Below, piece after piece: positions 17,467-25,095 of a stretch of 57,755 nucleotides of DNA (the first letter of the stretch is position 1; each line of letters opens with the position of its first letter). The stretch covers positions 1-57,755 of the forward strand of contig PFUL01000072.1 in NCBI GenBank assembly GCA_002790095.1, read 5' to 3'. Source of the stretch: Elusimicrobia bacterium CG_4_9_14_3_um_filter_62_55 (GTDB taxonomy: Bacteria > Elusimicrobiota > Elusimicrobia > UBA1565). A program made the translations under genes and the position numbers. The notes below the pieces were generated by a model that searched no databases, was not told the DNA's origin, and worked only from the letters and a program-made list of their open reading frames with translations.

Positions 17467-18089
17467 AGCGCCGCCTGCTGGGCTGCCTCGCGCTGGCCGC
17501 GGCCCTGATGGGTTGCGGGGGCTCCGACGAGAGCGTGATTTACCGCCCTTCGCATCAGATTCTTCCCGCGCACATAAAAGCGATCGCGGTCCGCAACGCG
17601 ATCAATAAGACCCAGCAGTTCGGTCTCGAGGACAAGCTGACGCTGACGATCCGCGACGAATTCCTGCGCAACGGGCGATACCGCATCCTTCCCGAGGACC
17701 GCTCCGACGGAATCGTTCAAGTCACCATCCGCCGCTATATCCTCGTCCCGACTCAGTACGACACCGTTCTCACCCCAACGGCCTACAAACTGCGCGTGAT
17801 CGTCGACCTCGACTTCATCGACCGCGCCAAGAACCGCATCCTCTGGTCCGAACCGAACCTCACCGGGCTTCAAAGCTATACGGCGTCCACGCTCGCCGGC
17901 GGGATCACCGAGGAGGAGGCGCGCGAACTGATCTGGGACCAGCTCGCCCGCGACATCGTCAAGCGGACCGTCGAGGGCTTCGGCTCGGTCACCGGAACCT
18001 CCCAGCGGGACGTTTCCGGGGATCAAGCCCCCTCCGAACAGAAGGCCCCGGCGCTCCCGCCGAGGCCCGTGAACCCCGACGTTTACTGA
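17463..18089 (+). CDS. lptE: LptE-like LPS-assembly lipoprotein
   Basis: 208 aa. A type II signal peptide with lipobox LMGC predicts lipidation at Cys ~18. The pattern that follows ([39 protein letters not shown], read as consecutive blocks) resembles LptE, the outer-membrane plug of the LptD translocon for lipopolysaccharide. The last ~35 residues are Pro/Gln-rich and probably disordered. The ATG overlaps the leuS stop by 4 nt and holA follows after 6 nt, the same leuS-lptE-holA order as in many Gram-negatives, which supports the call and a didermic envelope. Confidence 0.8.
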   Translation: MKRRLLGCLALAAALMGCGGSDESVIYRPSHQILPAHIKAIAVRNAINKTQQFGLEDKLTLTIRDEFLRNGRYRILPEDRSDGIVQVTIRRYILVPTQYDTVLTPTAYKLRVIVDLDFIDRAKNRILWSEPNLTGLQSYTASTLAGGITEEEARELIWDQLARDIVKRTVEGFGSVTGTSQRDVSGDQAPSEQKAPALPPRPVNPDVY

Positions 18090-18095
18090 GCCGCT

Positions 18096-19100
18096 GTGGC
18101 CGACGAGCTGACCCCCAAACAGCTTGGCGCCGAATGGAAGAAGGGATTCCTTCGCCCGGTCTACCTCCTCTTCGGCGAAGACGCGCCGGCCAAGCAGCTC
18201 GCGCTCGAGACGCTGCGAAAACTCGTCGGCGCCGATGACTTCAATCTGAACGAATTTTCGGGCGGCGACGACTTTCAAGCCGGGGAAATCGTCTCAACCT
18301 GCCAGACCCCTCCGATGTTCTCGGACCGCCGCCTGGTCATCGTCCGCAGCGCGAAATTCGGGGCCCCGGCGCGCAAACGGTTCGCAGAGTACCTGAGAGA
18401 CCCGCTTCCGTCGACGATCCTTTTCATGATCTCGCCCGAACCCCGGCCCGACAGCAAGGACGCGTTGGCCTCCGCGGTCCGGGCGCTCGGCGGACTCGTG
18501 CTGTTTAAACCGTTGAAGGAAGGCGAGGCGGTGAAACGGCTGATGGACGAAGCGAAGCGCATGGGATTTTCGCTGGCCGCCGCCGCCGCCGACGCACTCG
18601 TTGAGGAAGCGGGGACCGAATGGGGAATCCTGCGAGCGGAACTCCAGAAGGTGAAGCTCTTTATCGGGGGAAAGACCGAAGCGGGCGTCGGGGAAATCGC
18701 GGCGTGTCTCGGCTACAGCCAGAAGTCGAATCCGTTCGATCTTCCCCGCCTGCTCCAGCGCCGGGACGCGAAGGGATCGGTCACCTTGCTCCGCCGGCAA
18801 CTGCGCGAAACCGGGGAGACCTTCCGGCTGCTCTATCAGATCACTTCGACGGTGAACAGGCAGCTGAGAGCGAAACGGATGCTCAAAAGCGGAAAACCCT
18901 CCGACCGCATCTTCAAAACGCTGCGTCTCAATCAGTATTACGACCGGGAGTATCTTTCCATCGTGGAGCGATTGCCGGAGAACGGGCTGATCCGTTCGCT
19001 CGGACAATGCTTGGAAACCGAAAAATCCCTCAAGTCGAGGTCCTGGCTCGATGCTTCGATCGAACTCGAGAACCTCGTCTTGAAGGTTTGCGGAAAGTAA
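18096..19100 (+). CDS. holA: DNA polymerase III subunit delta
   Basis: 334 aa from a GTG start. The protein matches HolA: an N-terminal RPVYLLFGEDAPAKQLALE block, FNLNEFSGGD, TPPMFSDRRLVIVR and a C-terminal collar domain with GYSQKSNPFDLPRLLQRRD and LRQLRETGE-like helices. Delta opens the beta sliding clamp within the clamp-loader complex. The gene is last in the leuS operon and converges on rpsT, sharing a hairpin that contains both stop codons. The tau/gamma subunit gene is also in this window (53916-55550). Confidence 0.92.
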   Translation: MADELTPKQLGAEWKKGFLRPVYLLFGEDAPAKQLALETLRKLVGADDFNLNEFSGGDDFQAGEIVSTCQTPPMFSDRRLVIVRSAKFGAPARKRFAEYLRDPLPSTILFMISPEPRPDSKDALASAVRALGGLVLFKPLKEGEAVKRLMDEAKRMGFSLAAAAADALVEEAGTEWGILRAELQKVKLFIGGKTEAGVGEIAACLGYSQKSNPFDLPRLLQRRDAKGSVTLLRRQLRETGETFRLLYQITSTVNRQLRAKRMLKSGKPSDRIFKTLRLNQYYDREYLSIVERLPENGLIRSLGQCLETEKSLKSRSWLDASIELENLVLKVCGK

Positions 19101-19121
19101 GGGGTAGGTTCCGGCTTACTT
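19095..19121. terminator. Bidirectional hairpin between holA and rpsT
   Basis: AAGTAAG, a 13-nt loop and CTTACTT form a 7-bp stem that includes the stop codons of both convergent genes. No long T-run follows, so this is a weak terminator prediction. Confidence 0.4.
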
Positions 19122-19400
19122 CGCGGCGAGCTGAGCCACGCGGGACGCGAGGCGGCTCTTTCGGCGGGCGGCGGTTTTCCAATGAACCGAACCCTTTTTT
19201 TGCGCCTTATCGATAGCGGAGACGGCCGACTTCAGAGTCTTCTGAGCCTCGGTCGCGTCCTTCTTCTCGATCGCCTGCAAAACAGCCTTTGTCGTTTCCC
19301 GGGTCGCCTTCTTCGTCGCCCGGTTGCGAATCTGCCGCTTCTCGGCCTGGCGCGCTGCCTTAATCGCGCTGGTATGCCGGCCAGTCTTTAACTTAGCCAT
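19116..19400 (-). CDS. rpsT: 30S ribosomal protein S20
   Basis: 94 aa, very basic, helical. It begins MAKLKTGRHTSAIKAARQ and ends in KKGSVHWKTAARRKSRLASR, the conserved S20 pattern (KGVIHKNTAARKKSRL in others). It binds 16S rRNA in the small subunit body. The start is taken at 19400, not at the upstream ATG at 19409, because that ATG is part of the TATAAT box itself. TATAAT ends 7 nt before the chosen ATG, so the transcript probably starts at the start codon. Confidence 0.95.
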   Translation of the reverse strand: MAKLKTGRHTSAIKAARQAEKRQIRNRATKKATRETTKAVLQAIEKKDATEAQKTLKSAVSAIDKAQKKGSVHWKTAARRKSRLASRVAQLAAK

Positions 19401-19407
19401 AGACGCC

Positions 19408-19437
19408 ATTATAGCCTTTCCGAACGGACGCGGTCAA
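19408..19437 (-). promoter_or_regulatory. rpsT promoter, near-consensus sigma-70
   Basis: TTGACC (19432-19437, minus), an 18-bp spacer and TATAAT (19408-19413). The -10 ends 7 nt upstream of the rpsT ATG. It is one of the best promoters in the window and gives a leaderless message. Confidence 0.75.
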
Positions 19438-19452
19438 TTCACTGAATTCAAT

Positions 19453-19461
19453 TGATAAAAT
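19453..19461 (+). promoter_or_regulatory. Extended -10 promoter of uvrC
   Basis: TGATAAAAT (TGn plus TAAAAT) lies 11 nt before the uvrC ATG at 19473 and diverges from the rpsT promoter. No Shine-Dalgarno follows. Confidence 0.45.
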
Positions 19462-19472
19462 AAGCCTATTCC

Positions 19473-20777
19473 ATGGACTCCCCCTCCCCCGACCGAACGC
19501 ATCTGCCGCATGCCCCCGGCGTGTACCTCATGCGGGATGCGTCGCTTGAAGTGCTGTACGTCGGAAAGGCGAAGGATTTGCACAAGCGGGTCTCGCAGTA
19601 TTTCAATCCGAATCGACCGGATCCGAAGACGCAGCAGCTCGTCCCGCTGATCCGCAAGATCGACTACATCGCCTGCGAGTCCGAGCGCGAGGCGTTGATT
19701 TGGGAACGCCGCCTCATCCACCGGCATCAACCGTTTTTCAACGTCCTGTGGAAAGACGACAAGTCGTATCCGTTCGTAAAGCTGTCGCTCGACGAAGAAT
19801 TCCCGCGGCTGCGAGTCGTCCGCGTTAAAAAGCGCGACGGGGCGAAGTACTTCGGTCCGTACCCAAAGATCACCCCCGTGCGGTCTCTCCTCCGCGGCCT
19901 CTGGAAGCGGCAGTTGTTCCCGCTGCGCCCCTGCGACTTTTCGTTCTCCTCGCAAAAGCCGTTGGCCCCGGCGAAGATAAAATCCTGTTTGTACTATCAC
20001 ACCGGAGAATGCCCCGCCCCCTGCGCCGGAAAGATCTCCACGCCGGCCTACCGCCGCATCGCCGAAAACGCCGCGCTGTTCTTCGAGGGCCGCTACGCGA
20101 GACTCAAGCGCGCCTTCCAAACCCAAATGCGCGCGGCCTCCAAGAAACTGGACTACGAACGCTCCGCGCAATTGCGCGACAATGTCGAAGCGCTCGAACA
20201 CATGGGCGAACGCGTTCGCTACCGCGAGGTGCGGCCCGGCCGCGTCGCGCAGCGCCTCGATGAATCCAGCGCCGTGACCGAACTGCAGAAAGCCCTTTCC
20301 TTGCCCCACCCGCCGCACCGCATCGAATGCTTCGACATCTCCCATCTGTTCGGAAAGGAACCGGTCGCCTCCATGGTCGCCTTCGCCGGCGGCCGCCCCG
20401 ATAAATCCTCCTACCGGCGCTTCCGCGTGCGGACCGTCACGGGCATCGACGACTTCGCGTCGATGGCCGAGGTCGTCGGCCGCCGCTACAAACGCCTGCT
20501 CGACGAGCAAACCCCGCTGCCGGATCTCGTGCTCGTCGACGGCGGCAAAGGCCAACTCGAAGCCGCGCGCAAGGCGCTCGACGCCGTCCGCGCTAAAATC
20601 CCGCTGGCCTCCTTGGCCAAGCGCGAAGAGGAAGTCTTCCTTGTAGGCCGAAAGGACTCGATCCGCCTCCCCGCCGATTCCCCCGCCCTACACCTGCTGC
20701 AGCGCCTAAGAGACGAAGCCCACCGCTTCGCCGTCACCTTCACCCGCAAAAACCGCACCAAGCGTCTATTAAGATAG
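19473..20777 (+). CDS. uvrC: UvrC-type excinuclease subunit lacking the C-terminal HhH region
   Basis: 434 aa. The GIY-YIG domain (~10-95) has PGVYLMRDASLEVLYVGKAK. A Cys-containing linker (CLYYHTGECPAPC) follows, then a UVR motif (~215-250, LDYERSAQLRDNVEAL) and the RNase H-like UvrC domain with IECFDISHLFG and DLVLVDGGKGQL. The protein stops right after FAVTFTRKNRTKRLLR. Typical UvrC (~600 aa) continues there with a tandem helix-hairpin-helix domain, absent here. The stop is immediately followed by a REP-like element (20777-20814), so element insertion or deletion could have removed the tail. Confidence 0.93.
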   Translation: MDSPSPDRTHLPHAPGVYLMRDASLEVLYVGKAKDLHKRVSQYFNPNRPDPKTQQLVPLIRKIDYIACESEREALIWERRLIHRHQPFFNVLWKDDKSYPFVKLSLDEEFPRLRVVRVKKRDGAKYFGPYPKITPVRSLLRGLWKRQLFPLRPCDFSFSSQKPLAPAKIKSCLYYHTGECPAPCAGKISTPAYRRIAENAALFFEGRYARLKRAFQTQMRAASKKLDYERSAQLRDNVEALEHMGERVRYREVRPGRVAQRLDESSAVTELQKALSLPHPPHRIECFDISHLFGKEPVASMVAFAGGRPDKSSYRRFRVRTVTGIDDFASMAEVVGRRYKRLLDEQTPLPDLVLVDGGKGQLEAARKALDAVRAKIPLASLAKREEEVFLVGRKDSIRLPADSPALHLLQRLRDEAHRFAVTFTRKNRTKRLLR

Positions 20778-20814
20778 GGTCGGTCCTCAAGTTGTTTAAG
20801 TTGTTCAAGTTATT
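20777..20814 (+). repeat. REP-like element, solo copy
   Basis: GGGTCGGTCCTCAAGTTG followed by TTTAAGTTG and TTCAAGTTATT. Same family as the copies flanking the RAYT gene near 51 kb. It starts in the last base of the uvrC stop codon and ends just before the Shine-Dalgarno of the next gene. Confidence 0.85.
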
Positions 20815-20825
20815 TGGGAGGGATC

Positions 20826-21131
20826 ATGGCTAAACTGCCGAAAGCGATCGTTAAAAAGATGGAAGTCTACCCGCCGTTCTACCGCAAGGTGTGGCTGGCC
20901 TGCGCCGAGATCCCTCGCGGGCAGGTCCGGACCTACGGCTGGATCGCCAAGCACATCGGCTCGCCGAAATCGGCGCGCGCGGTCGGACAGGCGCTGGGCA
21001 AGAATCCGTTCGCGCCGGTGGTGCCGTGCCACCGCGTGGTGGGCGCGAACGGAAAGATGACGGGGTATTCCGGGAAGGGCGGGGTTGCCACAAAACGAAA
21101 ACTGCTCCTAAAGGAAGGCGCCATCATCTAG
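20826..21131 (+). CDS. Short O6-alkylguanine-DNA alkyltransferase-domain protein
   Basis: 101 aa, only the C-terminal alkyltransferase domain of MGMT/Ogt. It has FYRKVWLACAEIPRGQVRTYGWIA, the HTH with the arginine-finger region, and the active-site PCHRVV (Cys ~65) followed by GKMTGYSGKGG. The reactive Cys is present, unlike ATL proteins, where it is Trp or another residue, so direct methyl transfer from O6-methylguanine is plausible. A Shine-Dalgarno GGGAGGG lies 4 nt before the ATG at 20826, which decides against the ATG at 20814. Placement next to uvrC fits a small DNA-repair pair. Confidence 0.88.
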   Translation: MAKLPKAIVKKMEVYPPFYRKVWLACAEIPRGQVRTYGWIAKHIGSPKSARAVGQALGKNPFAPVVPCHRVVGANGKMTGYSGKGGVATKRKLLLKEGAII

Positions 21132-21160
21132 ATTTTACTGGGGTCTGACCCCAGTAAAAT
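21132..21160. repeat. 29-bp perfect palindrome (GGGGTCTGACCCC core)
   Basis: A 14-bp arm ATTTTACTGGGGTC, a central T and the exact reverse complement. It begins directly after the MGMT-domain gene's stop codon and ends in AAAATTTTG, so it could also act as a terminator. From general knowledge, the ACTGGGGTCTGACCCCAGT type recurs in many bacterial genomes as a REP palindrome tied to RAYT transposases. Confidence 0.85.
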
Positions 21161-21177
21161 TTTGCTTGAATCCCCCC

Positions 21178-21810
21178 ATGCCTTTCGACTCGAAAATCCT
21201 CTCAAGCCTTATCGACAAGACGATTCGCGCCTGGCACGCGAAGGAACGGCACATCCGTACCTGGGAAGACGCGCAGAAAGCCCTCCCCCTGCCCAAAGAT
21301 CCCCTGTTGAACATCGCCGCCTCGGTCACGCGGATCAATACCTACCAGTGGCACGAGGAAGACAAAGCCCGCGACACCGCCGCGACCGATAAAATAATCG
21401 CCGACATCAAACGCATCATCGACAAGTCCAATCAGCGGCGTGTCGACGAGATCGAGCGCTTCGACCAGACCTTCGAGGCCTTGCTCGCGTCAAAGAAGAT
21501 CCGTCAGAACCCCAAAGCCCCTCTAAACTCAGAGACGCCCGGAAGCCTCGTAGACCGGCTCTCGATCCTGGGGCTCAAGCTCTTTCACATGAAGGAGCAA
21601 AGCGCGCGCAAGGACATCACAAAGGAGCAGAAGGCCAAGTTCGCCGGGAAGGTCGAGACGCTCAAACGGCAGCGCAAAGATCTCGGCGCTTGTCTCGACG
21701 CGTTGCTGAGGGAAGTACGGCAGGGGAAACGGCGCTTTACGACTTACTTCCAGTTCAAGATGTACAACGACCCCGAAACCAATCCGTTCATGCGCAAGAA
21801 AGCGCTTTAG
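21178..21810 (+). CDS. DUF4254 family protein
   Basis: 210 aa, soluble and helical. The pattern NTYQWHEEDKARD, ADIKRIIDKSNQRRVDEIERFD and SLVDRLSILGLKLFHM matches DUF4254, a family usually encoded beside glycosyltransferases in envelope polysaccharide loci. It converges on and overlaps by 23 nt a GT9 glycosyltransferase gene here, consistent with that association. The molecular function is unknown. The start at ATG 21178 is preferred over the TTG at 21166. The upstream region is the 29-bp palindrome and no clear Shine-Dalgarno is seen. Confidence 0.75.
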   Translation: MPFDSKILSSLIDKTIRAWHAKERHIRTWEDAQKALPLPKDPLLNIAASVTRINTYQWHEEDKARDTAATDKIIADIKRIIDKSNQRRVDEIERFDQTFEALLASKKIRQNPKAPLNSETPGSLVDRLSILGLKLFHMKEQSARKDITKEQKAKFAGKVETLKRQRKDLGACLDALLREVRQGKRRFTTYFQFKMYNDPETNPFMRKKAL

Positions 21811-22762
21811 CCGCGGCCTCGCGCACGCGCTCGACCGACAAACCCGTCAAAGGATTCTCTCTTAGGATCACCGGACTCTTCGAACCGATCGGCGCGTAGC
21901 GCGCCGGGTCCGTCGGACCGAAGAGAGAAATCACCGGCAGCCCCAAGGCCGCCGCCATATGCCCCGGGCCCGAATCGCCGCCGAGGAAGAGATCCCCCGC
22001 CGTGAGCATCGGCTTAAGACCCGCGATCGACGCGTTGACCAAGGAGTAGGAGTCGATCGGACAGCCGGAGAATGCCTCTCGCAGCGAGTCCTCTTCGCGG
22101 GGGGCGCAAAAGACCCCGAAGCGCCAATCGGCCGGCGCGCGGCGTACGAGTTCCCCCCAACGCTCGAGCGGCCAGTTCTTGAGACGATCTCCGGTGACCG
22201 CGTGCAGGAGCACGACCTTCTTGTCCTTCCATCCGAGCGCCTCGCGCCAGGAGCGGCCTTCGCTCCGCTGCGTCTCGGAGACCGGGATCTCCGGAACGAA
22301 CGCCTCCACGCCCTGCGCCTCTCCCGCGAAAGCGGCGAACACCGTCGCGTGATCGGCAATCACATGACCGCCGCCGCCCGACGCGCTATCCGTCGTAAAA
22401 AATCCGGCTTTGCGGGCGCGGAGTCCGACGCGCCGCGGGATGCCCGCCCACCAGCAAGCCGCGGCGCGCCGCCATTCGTTGTTAAGCAAAAGGGCGCAAT
22501 CGTATTTTTCGGAGGAGACTTCGGCGAGGGACCCCATGAAGGCGCTGAACGCGCCCTTGCCGCGGCCCGGCGCGGCGTCCCAAAAAGGGTCGGCCGCGTG
22601 CACCGTGACGCCGTCGCCTCCCTCAAAGAGACCGGCCGCGTAGGACTTTATCCACACGCCGAACCGGGCGTCGGGGAAGCGTCGCCGCAAAGGCCGCAGC
22701 ACCGCCGTAGCGAGCACCACGTCCCCGAGATTATCGAGGACCACGATCAGGATTTTTCGCAA
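21788..22762 (-). CDS. Glycosyltransferase family 9 (heptosyltransferase-like)
   Basis: 324 aa GT-B fold enzyme. The N-terminus has ILIVVLDNLGDVVLATAVLRPLRRRFPDA in consecutive blocks, the GT9/ADP-heptose:LPS heptosyltransferase start. The C-terminal domain has GGDSGPGHMAAALGLPVISLFGPTDPARYAP, the conserved sugar-nucleotide binding region. It probably adds heptose or a related sugar to lipooligosaccharide core at the inner face of the cytoplasmic membrane. It lies 6 nt downstream of pilC in the same direction, and its 3' end overlaps the convergent DUF4254 gene by 23 nt. Confidence 0.9.
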   Translation of the reverse strand: MRKILIVVLDNLGDVVLATAVLRPLRRRFPDARFGVWIKSYAAGLFEGGDGVTVHAADPFWDAAPGRGKGAFSAFMGSLAEVSSEKYDCALLLNNEWRRAAACWWAGIPRRVGLRARKAGFFTTDSASGGGGHVIADHATVFAAFAGEAQGVEAFVPEIPVSETQRSEGRSWREALGWKDKKVVLLHAVTGDRLKNWPLERWGELVRRAPADWRFGVFCAPREEDSLREAFSGCPIDSYSLVNASIAGLKPMLTAGDLFLGGDSGPGHMAAALGLPVISLFGPTDPARYAPIGSKSPVILRENPLTGLSVERVREAAAKALSCA

Positions 22763-22768
22763 GGGCCG

Positions 22769-23980
22769 CTACTCGACCATCGAGCCCATTTCGAACATCG
22801 GCATGAACATCGCGATGACGATCGAACCGATGACCACGCCCATGACCACGATGACGATCGGTTCGATCATCGACGTGAGTCCCTTGACAGCCGCGTCGAC
22901 TTCCTGGTCGTAGAAGTCCGCGATCTTGGACAACATCTGGTCAAGAGCGCCGGTTTCCTCGCCGACGCCGATCATCTGCGTGACCATCGCCGGGAACAGT
23001 CCGCATTTTTTGAGCGGGTCGGCGAGGCGTCCCCCCTCGCGAATGGACTCGCGCGCGCTGAGGACGGCCTCCTCGATCACCACATTGCCGGCGGTCGCGC
23101 CGACCGTCTCAAGCGCCTGCATGATCGGAACGCCCGACTTGATCAGCGTCCCCAGCGTCCGCGTAAATTTCGCGACGGCCACCTTCTTGAGCAGGATCCC
23201 GAAGACAGGCAGCTGAAGCGTCTTTCCGTCCACCCACTTCCGGCCGGCCGGAGTCGCGTAATACTTTTTAAACGCGTAGTAGCCGCCGCCTGGAATCGCC
23301 GGGATCATGTACCACTTCGATCGCAGGAAGTCGGAAATGTTGATGAGCACCTGGGTCGGCATCGGCAGTTCCTTGCCGAAGCTCTCGAAGATCGCCTTGA
23401 AGGTCGGAATGACGAAGGTCAGCAGGAAGATCGTCACGACGCCGCAAATCGTCAAGACGATGCCCGGATACATCATCGCGGACTTCACCTTCGCGCGCAG
23501 CGCCTCGGCGGACTCGAGAAATCCGGAAAGGCGTTCGAGAATCGTGTCGAGAATACCGCCGAGTTCACCGGCGCGGATCATCGCGGTATAAATTTCGGGA
23601 AAGGCTTCGGGGCGCTTCTTGAGCGCGTCGGAGATGGAAAGTCCCGCCTCGATGTCGCCGCGAACGTCGCCGAGCACGCTTTTAAAAGTGGGGTTTTCCT
23701 GCTGGTCCTCCAGGATGCTGAGACTCTGGACGATCGGAACGCCCGCCGAGACCAAGGTCGACAACTGGCGCGAGAACAACACGAGATCCTTGGAGGTGAC
23801 GGCGGGTTTCCCCATGATCTTTTCCATCAGACCGCCGCCGCCGCCGCTCTCCTTGATCTCCAGGACGGTGAGCCGCTGTTGGCGAAGCTTGCTGACGGCT
23901 TCCGACTCTTTGCCGGCGTCGATGGAGCCTTCCTTGACGCTGCCGTTTGCCTCTTTTGCTTTATACGCGAATGTCGGCAT
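22769..23980 (-). CDS. pilC: Type IV pilus inner-membrane platform protein PilC/GspF
   Basis: 403 aa. The N-terminus PTFAYKAKEANGSVKEGSIDA is the usual GspF/PilC start. It contains two T2SSF domains (~70-190 and ~270-390), each with FSRQLSTLVSAGVPIVQSL-like or FTRTLGTLIKSGVPIMQAL-like segments, and three TM helices. The platform couples PilB and PilT ATPases to pilin insertion and removal. Gene order pilB-pilT-pilC with 11-nt and shorter gaps shows a single operon. Confidence 0.95.
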   Translation of the reverse strand: MPTFAYKAKEANGSVKEGSIDAGKESEAVSKLRQQRLTVLEIKESGGGGGLMEKIMGKPAVTSKDLVLFSRQLSTLVSAGVPIVQSLSILEDQQENPTFKSVLGDVRGDIEAGLSISDALKKRPEAFPEIYTAMIRAGELGGILDTILERLSGFLESAEALRAKVKSAMMYPGIVLTICGVVTIFLLTFVIPTFKAIFESFGKELPMPTQVLINISDFLRSKWYMIPAIPGGGYYAFKKYYATPAGRKWVDGKTLQLPVFGILLKKVAVAKFTRTLGTLIKSGVPIMQALETVGATAGNVVIEEAVLSARESIREGGRLADPLKKCGLFPAMVTQMIGVGEETGALDQMLSKIADFYDQEVDAAVKGLTSMIEPIVIVVMGVVIGSIVIAMFMPMFEMGSMVE

Positions 23981-23991
23981 AAAACCCCCCG

Positions 23992-25086
23992 TCAGTGCGA
24001 CTGCGGCGCCCCCGGCTGCGGCATCGCCGTTCGCTGGATGAGACGCTTGAGATCTTCCGGATCCGTGGAGCGAAGCATCGCCTCTTGATAGCTAACCTTG
24101 CCCTTTTTGTAAAGAACCGCAAACGACTGGTTCATGGTCTGCATTCCGAATTTTCCGCCGGTTTGAATCGTCATCGTGATCTGTTCGACTTTCTGCTCGC
24201 GCACAAGGTTGCGGATGGCGGAGGTCACCATCAGGACCTCGCAAGCCATCGCGCGTCCGGTTCCTTTCGCGTGCGGGACCAGCACCTGGGAGAGGATCGC
24301 CTGCAGCACGAACGAGAGCTGCACCCGAATTTGCTCCTGCTGATGGGGAGGAAACACGTCGATGATGCGGTTGATCGATTGAGCGGTGTCGTTGGTATGC
24401 AAGGTCGCGAAGACCAGATGACCCGTTTCCGCGATCGTCAACGCGGCCTGAATCGTCTCGAGATCGCGCAGCTCGCCGATCAGAATCACATCGGGGTCTT
24501 GGCGAAGCACGTGGCGCAGCGCGGCGCCGAAGACCTCGGTGTCCTGGCCGACCTCGCGCTGGTTGACGATGCTCTTCTTGTGCCGGTGAACGTATTCGAT
24601 CGGATCCTCGATGGTCACGATGTGAAGGTTCCGCCGTTCGTTCACGTAATCGATCATGCTGGCCAGCGTCGTTGATTTTCCCGATCCCGTCGGCCCGGTC
24701 ACCAGCACCAGCCCCTTTGGAATTTTCATGATGTCGTAAATCACTTGAGGGAGGCCGAGTTCCTGAAACGTCATGAAGGCCTGAGGAATCGAACGAATCA
24801 CGCAGCCCACGGCCCCTCGCTGGCGGAACACGTTCATGCGCAGGCGGCCGATGCCCTTAAGCCCGAAGGCCATGTCGAGTTCGTTGGTCGCCTCGAAACG
24901 CTGACGCTGATCGTCGGTCATCATCGAAAACACGAGCGCCTGCGTCGCTTCCCCGTTGAGTTTTTCAAACTGGGTCGGCTGCAGAACGCCGTCGATGCGC
25001 AGCGTCGGAGGCGCTCCCGCGGTGATGTGCAGATCGGAAGCCCCTTTTTCGTGCATCAAGAGGAAAAGCTCGCTCATCGAAACCAT
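23992..25086 (-). CDS. pilT: Type IV pilus retraction ATPase PilT
   Basis: 364 aa hexameric secretion ATPase. Walker A is GPTGSGKSTT, the Asp box is IEDPIEYVH, and the His box region has ETGHLVFATLHTND. The AIRNLVRE motif, specific for PilT and required for retraction, is present near residue 290. It powers pilus disassembly for twitching motility and DNA uptake, which fits the comEC gene in the same strand run. The start may be the ATG at 25086 or the second ATG at 25077. Confidence 0.96.
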   Translation of the reverse strand: MVSMSELFLLMHEKGASDLHITAGAPPTLRIDGVLQPTQFEKLNGEATQALVFSMMTDDQRQRFEATNELDMAFGLKGIGRLRMNVFRQRGAVGCVIRSIPQAFMTFQELGLPQVIYDIMKIPKGLVLVTGPTGSGKSTTLASMIDYVNERRNLHIVTIEDPIEYVHRHKKSIVNQREVGQDTEVFGAALRHVLRQDPDVILIGELRDLETIQAALTIAETGHLVFATLHTNDTAQSINRIIDVFPPHQQEQIRVQLSFVLQAILSQVLVPHAKGTGRAMACEVLMVTSAIRNLVREQKVEQITMTIQTGGKFGMQTMNQSFAVLYKKGKVSYQEAMLRSTDPEDLKRLIQRTAMPQPGAPQSH

Positions 25087-25095
25087 ACTGTCTCC

